From contig JAGGZA010000100.1 in the NCBI GenBank assembly GCA_021162265.1, positions 1 through 5,810 on the forward strand: a stretch of DNA of 5,810 bases. The letters run 5' to 3'. This document shows, piece after piece, positions 1 through 4,234 of the stretch; the first letter of the stretch is position 1, and each line of letters begins with the position of its first letter. The position numbers were made by a program, and so were the translations under genes. The notes below the pieces were generated by a model. That model made no database searches and was not told where the DNA came from. It saw nothing but the letters and a program-made list of their open reading frames with translations. The stretch comes from Candidatus Aerophobota bacterium (GTDB lineage: Bacteria > Aerophobota > Aerophobia > Aerophobales > B3-G15).

Positions 1-59
1 TCCCAGTTAGAGGGAAATCTTTGAGTGTGAATGGGAAGATTATCTGTATGCCCTTCAAC
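1..59. repeat. Perfect 59-bp repeat, copy in the second motB
   Basis: Positions 1-59 are identical to 681-739, a shift of exactly 680 bases. The tract encodes Val147-Trp165 of both MotB proteins, around GHTDNLPIH. It may continue past the window edge. Identity includes all synonymous positions, which protein-level selection alone would not require. Confidence 0.95.
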
Positions 60-497
60 TCTAACAGAATATTGATAGTTTTTTAATACAGGAACCACTT
101 TATCTAAAATTTTTTTAGCCTCTGGTTTAAGCTCTGCTTTTCCAAGGTCAAAGAGAACCCTTCCCGGGAGCCTCAGGGAAACCCCTTCTCTTAAAGGAAC
201 AATTTTCACCATATCCTTTTCTTTTTTAAGAGCCTTTTCCAGGGAAGAGGATATCTTTCTCTGTAACTTTATCCTTTCCTGCTCAATGAGATAGTTAAAA
301 TCAATGGGCTTTTTTTTCCCAAAAAGTATCCCTGCACCTCCACTGAAAAAAGCCTCCCTGAAGGAATACATCCCTATTTTTATCTTTTCCTCTTCTATTC
401 TTCCCAGGGAAACAAGAACAATAAAAAAAGTCATCAAAAGCATCATTAAATTAGCATAAAGAAGTAGAAAATTTGATTTGGGTTTTTCTTCTTCCAT
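1..497 (-). CDS. Second MotB-like protein with Asn in place of the ion-binding Asp (3' end outside window)
   Basis: The frame opens with ATG at 497 and stays open for 165 codons to the window edge, so the C-terminus is missing. Seen: a short acidic N-terminus (MEEEKPK), one transmembrane segment at about residues 10-31, a linker with a charged, coiled-coil-like stretch at about 70-95, then the start of an OmpA/MotB peptidoglycan-binding domain with FDLGKAEL at 116-123 and EGHTDNLPI at 148-156. The helix reads LLLYANLMMLLMTFF. Asn16 (codon AAT) sits where MotB proteins carry the essential ion-binding Asp. Family knowledge: Asp-to-Asn at this site stops torque in characterised stators. The gene starts 2 bases after the motB stop and has only a weak AAGGAT ribosome site, so translation is probably coupled to motB. 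I infer a non-conducting stator partner, regulator or structural protein that anchors to the cell wall. The frame is intact, so decay is not evident. Sure of the MotB/OmpA family, unsure of the role. Confidence 0.88.
   Translation of the reverse strand, partial: MEEEKPKSNFLLLYANLMMLLMTFFIVLVSLGRIEEEKIKIGMYSFREAFFSGGAGILFGKKKPIDFNYLIEQERIKLQRKISSSLEKALKKEKDMVKIVPLREGVSLRLPGRVLFDLGKAELKPEAKKILDKVVPVLKNYQYSVRVEGHTDNLPIHTQRFPSNW
121..155. repeat. Perfect 35-bp repeat, copy in the second motB
   Basis: Positions 121-155 match 801-835 base for base, again at a shift of 680. The tract encodes LFDLGKAELKP plus part of the next Glu codon (residues 115-126). Confidence 0.95.
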
Positions 498-499
498 TT

Positions 500-1177
500 T
501 TAAGAAAAATCCTTATTCTTAATAAATATTTCTACCCTTCTGTTAGCTGCCCTGTGTCCAGGGGTATCATTGGGAAAAAGAGGACGAGAATCCGCATATC
601 CTACAACTCCTATCCTTGAAGGGGAAATGCCTTTATTTATAAAGTACCTTGCAACACTTATAGCTCTTGCTGATGAGAGCTCCCAGTTAGAGGGAAATCT
701 TTGAGTGTGAATGGGAAGATTATCTGTATGCCCTTCAACCACAATTTCATTTGGAACTTTCCTTAAAACAAGGATAATTTCATCAAGTAAAGAAAAAATT
801 TCTGGTTTAAGCTCTGCTTTTCCAAGGTCAAAGAGTATAGGACTGCTTAAACTGACCCTGACTCCTCCTTTTACAACTTTTACCTTAACCTGTTTTGAAA
901 GCCCCCTTGAAACAACAGAATACTGAATTTTACTTGCAATAAGCTGGTTCTCTTTAACTACCTTTGGTGCGGAGACTATAGCAGGCTTTGTTTTTTCCAT
1001 CATTCCAAGAGCTCCTCTTAAAGAGCCAAGAGCTGGTTCCAGCTTAGCCTTGTTCAAGCTTGTAGCTGCAAAAATCATCACAAAAAACGTAAGCATAAGT
1101 GACATTGCATCAGCAAAAGTTGTAAGCCAGACAGGGTCACCAGATTCTTCTGCTTTTTTTCTTCTTTTTTCTCTCAC
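500..1177 (-). CDS. motB: Flagellar stator protein MotB (PomB-like)
   Basis: This is the B subunit of the stator, which conducts ions across the inner membrane and anchors the motor to peptidoglycan. The 225-residue length is slightly short for the family. Seen: a basic N-terminus (residues 2-8), one transmembrane helix at about 16-39 with the ion-binding Asp23 in TFADAMSLMLTFF, a periplasmic plug/linker at about 40-105, and an OmpA-type peptidoglycan-binding domain at about 106-220 with FDLGKAEL (116-123), EGHTDNLPI (148-156), NWELSSARA (164-172) and NRRVEI (212-217). The PVW..TFAD.MSL pattern is closer to sodium-type PomB than to enteric MotB (my recollection of family sequences, so ion choice is inference). 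The start is GTG at 1177, supported by GAGG 9 bases upstream (1187-1190). It begins 1 base after the motA stop, as expected for coupled subunits. All key residues are present. Confidence 0.96.
   Translation of the reverse strand: MREKRRKKAEESGDPVWLTTFADAMSLMLTFFVMIFAATSLNKAKLEPALGSLRGALGMMEKTKPAIVSAPKVVKENQLIASKIQYSVVSRGLSKQVKVKVVKGGVRVSLSSPILFDLGKAELKPEIFSLLDEIILVLRKVPNEIVVEGHTDNLPIHTQRFPSNWELSSARAISVARYFINKGISPSRIGVVGYADSRPLFPNDTPGHRAANRRVEIFIKNKDFS
509..514 (-). promoter_or_regulatory. Weak ribosome binding site of the second motB
   Basis: AAGGAT lies 11 bases before ATG at 497, inside the end of motB. It is weaker and further away than the sites of the other genes, which suggests lower or coupled translation of the Asn-bearing MotB. 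Confidence 0.5.
681..739. repeat. Perfect 59-bp repeat, copy in motB
   Basis: This is the partner of positions 1-59 and lies in the peptidoglycan-binding domain of MotB. Identity stops at position 740 (C here, T at 60). Confidence 0.95.
801..835. repeat. Perfect 35-bp repeat, copy in motB
   Basis: This is the partner of positions 121-155. Between the two perfect tracts (60-120 versus 740-800) my hand count gives 27 matches in 61 positions. Confidence 0.95.
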
Positions 1178-1178
1178 C

Positions 1179-1952
1179 TTACTTTGCCTCTATCTTTATC
1201 TTCTCTCTAACTCCAGGAGAAATAAAGGAATTTAATTTGTCCTCCACTACTCTTGGATTATCTCCTGACTGTATAGCTACTATTCCCTCCATAATTAATT
1301 TTTTGTTCAAAACCTCTTCCTCGCTTCTAACCTTTAACTTTCCAGCAATAGGTAAAAACACAAGATTAGCCAGGAGAGCTCCATAAAAAGTGGTAATTAA
1401 AGCTGTAGCCATGCCCTGTCCAATTTTTGAGGGATCATCCAGGGAACGAAGCATCTGAATCAATCCGATAAGAGTTCCAATCATTCCAAAAGCTGGAGAA
1501 TAGGTCCCCATAGCGTTAAATATGCTCTGTCCTACCTTGTGTCTCTCTTGAAGCGAAGCAAGATCTATAGTTAAAATCTCCCTTATAGTCTCAGGAGGAG
1601 TTCCGTCCACTGCAAGCTGGACTCCTTTGCGAAAAAAGGGGTCATCTGTCCCTGAAAGTCTTTCCTCAAGAGCCAGAACACCTTCTCTTCGTGCTATTCG
1701 AGCAAACTCAACAAGTGTAGATATTGTCTTTTCAGGAGAAGACTCTTTGTAAAAAATAGCCTTTCTCACAACCTTCATCACTCCCATAATCTTGGGCATG
1801 GGAAAATTTATAAGCGTTGCCCCTATAGTTCCTCCCACGGTAATCATCAAAGAGGGAATATTAATAAAGGTGGCTATTCCGCCTCCCTGCAAAATAGCTA
1901 TCAAAACAAGACCCATCCCTGCGCCAATTCCTGCCAACGTAGTGATATCCAT
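1179..1952 (-). CDS. motA: Flagellar stator protein MotA (PomA-like)
   Basis: This is the A subunit of the stator. Five copies surround two MotB subunits and push on the rotor protein FliG. From the ATG at 1952 the protein has 257 residues, normal for the family. Seen: four membrane segments at about 4-21, 32-50, 148-170 and 182-202; a large cytoplasmic loop between the second and third with RREGVLALEERL (88-99), the region that contacts FliG; Pro153 and Pro201, the conserved torque-related prolines; and Thr160 and Thr188, spaced 28 apart like the sodium-site threonines of Vibrio PomA. The motif GMIGTLIGLIQML followed by DDPSKIG is PomA-like. An in-frame TTG at 1973 would add MLIWSEK, but the ATG at 1952 has GGAG at the right distance (1960-1963) and gives the usual MDI-type N-terminus, so I prefer it. 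It lies between flbD and motB. Confidence 0.96.
   Translation of the reverse strand: MDITTLAGIGAGMGLVLIAILQGGGIATFINIPSLMITVGGTIGATLINFPMPKIMGVMKVVRKAIFYKESSPEKTISTLVEFARIARREGVLALEERLSGTDDPFFRKGVQLAVDGTPPETIREILTIDLASLQERHKVGQSIFNAMGTYSPAFGMIGTLIGLIQMLRSLDDPSKIGQGMATALITTFYGALLANLVFLPIAGKLKVRSEEEVLNKKLIMEGIVAIQSGDNPRVVEDKLNSFISPGVREKIKIEAK
1187..1190 (-). promoter_or_regulatory. Ribosome binding site for the GTG start of motB
   Basis: GAGG lies within the last codons of motA, 9 bases before GTG at 1177. It supports the non-ATG start and coupled translation of the two stator subunits. Confidence 0.7.
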
Positions 1953-1959
1953 TTTTTCA

Positions 1960-1963
1960 CTCC
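1960..1963 (-). promoter_or_regulatory. Ribosome binding site that decides the motA start
   Basis: GGAG lies 7 bases before the ATG at 1952. It falls inside the extension that a TTG start at 1973 would translate, so it favours the shorter MotA. Confidence 0.75.
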
Positions 1964-1978
1964 AGATTAACAACTGTT

Positions 1979-2161
1979 TTAATCGTCAACTATCCGCTGA
2001 TAATCTATAACCTTCTCTATTATTTCCTCTACAGAATCTTTCACCAATATCCTATCCTTCGTGGTTAAGGTTATAAGAGTATCTGGAGTACTTTCCACAA
2101 ACTTTATTAGCTTTGCATTAACTACCAGTTCTCTCCCATCAAGACGGGTGACTTTAATCAT
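1979..2161 (-). CDS. flbD: FlbD/SwrD family flagellar protein
   Basis: This is a 60-residue protein with the full FlbD family signature: MIKVTRLDG at the start, VNAKLIKFVESTPDTLITL in the middle, then a basic turn, ILVKDSVEEIIEKVIDY and a short acidic tail. It has no signal peptide or membrane segment, so it is predicted cytoplasmic. Family knowledge: FlbD genes sit between flgE and motA in many Bacillota, Spirochaetota and Thermotogota. The Bacillus subtilis member, SwrD, raises motor power and supports swarming, though its mechanism is not settled. The position here, just before motA, is the standard one and fits a job on the stator. The ATG at 2161 has GAGG six bases upstream (2168-2171), in the 11-base gap after flgE. 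Length and motifs match the family throughout; nothing appears truncated. Confidence 0.95.
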   Translation of the reverse strand: MIKVTRLDGRELVVNAKLIKFVESTPDTLITLTTKDRILVKDSVEEIIEKVIDYQRIVDD

Positions 2162-2172
2162 AAATTACCTCA

Positions 2173-3804
2173 TTATCTTTTTATATTCACAAGTTCCTGA
2201 AGAATCTGATCTGAAGCAGTGATAACCCTTGCATTTACCTGGAAACCTCTCTGCGCAACAATTATCTCGGTAAAACTCTTGGCAAGGTCTACATTGGACA
2301 TCTCTAAACTGGAAGGAGAAATAATGCCCCGGGTACCTGTCCCTGGTGTTCCTATTTGTGGTATTCCCGAATTAAGTGATTGTTGATAGAGGTTATCCCC
2401 GGCTTTGTAAAGTCCTTCAGGATTAGCAAAATCAGCCAGAGCAACCTGGGCAAGAGTACGGTTTACTCCATTTGTAAATATCCCTGTAATAATTCCTGCA
2501 TCATCAATGGAGATATCATCCAGAGTTCCACTGGGATAACCATCCTGCTCCTTCAAGGTAGCCGAGAAGTTAGCGGCAAACTGAGTCACTCCATTAAATT
2601 TATTGAGAGTTCCAAAATCAAGGTCTATTTTCATCTCGTCAGCTCCTCCTGTCCCATCAGGATCAAAAGTTATCTGGGTGGTAGTAACTCCTGCTAAAGA
2701 GCCATCGGAATTAAAAGTCAAAGTACCTGTATCCCCTGAAATGGAACTTGCACTATCATAAGGCACAATAGCTTGCCAATTCCAGGTGTTGCTCACCCCG
2801 CTTTCCGTATCCTTAGCAAAAAGTAAAGTTACAACTCGGGAATTCCCCAGAGAGTCATAGGTTGTGACAAAGGTTGTATAATCTGCACTTCTTGACCCTT
2901 CAGCAGTACTACCCTGACTTCCTGCAGAAATTGTAGTATCAAAAGTCCCATAGGTATTAAACTCGCCTTTCCCTGTACACTGCATTGTAAGGTTTGTTAT
3001 ATCGGTTGAATCTGCTGTAACCTGCAGACTCCCATCACTTTTAACCATAACAGTCTCATTTCCTCCAGTTACGCTCCTGATAGCATTTTGCAGCGCATAA
3101 GCGAGATCGGATAAACTGGAACTTGCAGTAACAGTATATGAGCCAGAGATAGGACTACCACCAGCATTTCCGGAGAATTGAATCACATCACCTATATGTA
3201 TATTCATAGGATTTCCATCGGCATCAAAGAGTTTTATGAGCAAGGTGGTGGAGGAGGCATAGGTTGGTTGTACCTGTGAGTTAAGATTGCCCACAAAACT
3301 TATGGAAGTCGTAGCCCTGGCAGGGAGCCTTTGCTGAAAATCTATACTTATATCTCCAAGAACTTTACTGAGTTCCCCTGTATCGTCAGCCATATAGCCC
3401 TGAACCATATAACCATTGTTGTTAACCAGATTTCCTTCGTAGTCAAAATCAAAAGCTCCAGCTCTTGTGTAATACTGTTTCTCACCATCAGTTAAGATAA
3501 AGAAACCATTCCCCTGAATAGCAAGGTCTGTCTTCCTCTGGGTAGACATAAGATTTCCCTGGGTAAAGATCTTATCAATAGAAGATATCCGCATACCAAA
3601 TCCTACCTGTTCTGGATTAGTTCCTCCTTTTCCTTCTCCTGGTCCCCCGGCTGCTCTCAAGGTCTGGCTTAAAAGCTCCTGAAAGAGAACCCGTGAGGAT
3701 TTATACCCTACAGTATTTACATTGGCAATGTTGTTACCAATAACATCCATCTGGACCTGGTGATTCCGCAGTCCAGAAACTCCAGAAAAAAGAGCCCTCA
3801 TCAT
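2173..3804 (-). CDS. flgE: Flagellar hook protein FlgE, enlarged variant
   Basis: This is the subunit of the hook, the flexible joint between rod and filament, exported by the flagellar type III apparatus. At 543 residues it is longer than the enteric (about 400) and Bacillus (about 260) proteins. Seen: an N-terminal rod/hook motif, ALFSGVSGLRNHQVQMDVIGNN (starting at residue 4) then NVNTVGYK (28-35); the hook core motif TDLAIQGNGFF (92-102); a D2-type segment beginning at TTYDSLGNSR (about 313) with the later ADFANPEGLYKAGDNLY; and the C-terminal helix at 503-543 with SNVDLAKSFTEIIVAQRGFQ. Both terminal segments that form the hook's inner core are intact, so the extra length lies in the exposed middle (about 165-310). 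One cysteine, Cys276, was noticed. The start is ATG ATG at 3804/3801. AGGAGG (3812-3817) lies 7 bases from the first, which I chose; the second is also possible. There is no cleaved signal peptide, as expected. Confidence 0.96.
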   Translation of the reverse strand: MMRALFSGVSGLRNHQVQMDVIGNNIANVNTVGYKSSRVLFQELLSQTLRAAGGPGEGKGGTNPEQVGFGMRISSIDKIFTQGNLMSTQRKTDLAIQGNGFFILTDGEKQYYTRAGAFDFDYEGNLVNNNGYMVQGYMADDTGELSKVLGDISIDFQQRLPARATTSISFVGNLNSQVQPTYASSTTLLIKLFDADGNPMNIHIGDVIQFSGNAGGSPISGSYTVTASSSLSDLAYALQNAIRSVTGGNETVMVKSDGSLQVTADSTDITNLTMQCTGKGEFNTYGTFDTTISAGSQGSTAEGSRSADYTTFVTTYDSLGNSRVVTLLFAKDTESGVSNTWNWQAIVPYDSASSISGDTGTLTFNSDGSLAGVTTTQITFDPDGTGGADEMKIDLDFGTLNKFNGVTQFAANFSATLKEQDGYPSGTLDDISIDDAGIITGIFTNGVNRTLAQVALADFANPEGLYKAGDNLYQQSLNSGIPQIGTPGTGTRGIISPSSLEMSNVDLAKSFTEIIVAQRGFQVNARVITASDQILQELVNIKR

Positions 3805-3820
3805 TTTTAAACCTCCTTTT

Positions 3821-4219
3821 TCATTTTGATAAAACTTTTGTTATAGAAGAAAGAGGAAGATACTTCCCCTCTATCTTGAGGTAGCAAACACCATCTTTCC
3901 AGTAAACCTCCTCCACCTTCCCTCTCACTATCTTTTGAGTGGAAGGATCAACTCCTTCTACCCTGCACCCAAGCATCTGACCTGCCTGGTACAGAACCTG
4001 AGCCTGAAATAAACTGCTGAATCTTCCATTAATCTCACTTAGCTGCTCCAGCGAGCTAAACTGAGCAAGTTGCGTGATAAAATCCCTGTTATTCATAGGT
4101 TCCATAGGGTCCTGGTGAGTGAGTTCCATTACCAGAAGCTGGAAAAAAGTATCTTTGCTCCAGAGATTAGAAGATGAAGGTGGAGTAGAAAAACTGTCTC
4201 CCAGAGCTTGAACAACCAT
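3821..4219 (-). CDS. flgD: Hook-cap protein FlgD, short form
   Basis: FlgD caps the growing hook and guides FlgE subunits into place, then is removed. The 132 residues include the diagnostic N-terminal FlgD domain: KDTFFQLLVMELTHQDPMEP at about 22-41, then NNRDFITQLAQFSSLEQL (43-60). After it comes a small beta-rich tail, VLYQAGQMLGCRVEGVD to the C-terminus, which ends in LPLSSITKVLSK. The Tudor/Ig-like C-terminal domains of the enteric protein (about 230 residues) are absent. Family knowledge: this compact form is usual in Bacillota and relatives, so I do not read it as truncated. The ATG at 4219 has an excellent AGGAGGTG ribosome site 7 bases upstream (4227-4234) that overlaps the fliK stop codon. 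The partner flgE follows after 16 bases, matching their joint use in hook assembly. Confidence 0.95.
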   Translation of the reverse strand: MVVQALGDSFSTPPSSSNLWSKDTFFQLLVMELTHQDPMEPMNNRDFITQLAQFSSLEQLSEINGRFSSLFQAQVLYQAGQMLGCRVEGVDPSTQKIVRGKVEEVYWKDGVCYLKIEGKYLPLSSITKVLSK

Positions 4220-4226
4220 TTATCTT

Positions 4227-4234
4227 CACCTCCT
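4227..4234 (-). promoter_or_regulatory. Strong ribosome binding site of flgD overlapping the fliK stop
   Basis: AGGAGGTG shares a base with the TAA of fliK and lies 7 bases before ATG at 4219. It is the strongest such site in the window, fitting a need for more FlgD than FliK. Confidence 0.75.

Noticed and set aside
1..497. The second motB as a pseudogene
   Set aside because: No stop or frameshift occurs in 165 codons, the wall-binding motifs are intact and a start is present. The missing C-terminus is due to the window edge.
711..926. Plus-strand open frames here and at 1050-1235, 1792-2010, 2380-2697 and 4351-4578
   Set aside because: Each lies opposite a well-recognised minus-strand flagellar gene, and none shows a familiar motif, good ribosome site or independent context.
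1953..1973. A longer MotA starting with TTG at 1973
   Set aside because: The added seven residues are not typical of MotA, TTG is a rare start, and a proper GGAG serves the ATG at 1952.
2977..2979. Cys276 of FlgE as a spirochaete-type lysinoalanine cross-link site
   Set aside because: The cross-link needs a specific Cys-Lys pair in a conserved D2 context. Here the cysteine sits in an inserted, variable-looking region, and I cannot align it to the spirochaete site.
3821..4219. FlgD as a truncated gene
   Set aside because: The short one-domain form is normal in the lineages with this gene order, and flgE follows directly with its own good ribosome site.
4220..4233. Internal promoters or terminators between the genes
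   Set aside because: The gaps are only 1 to 26 bases and are filled by ribosome binding sites. I saw no hairpin followed by a T-run on the coding strand.
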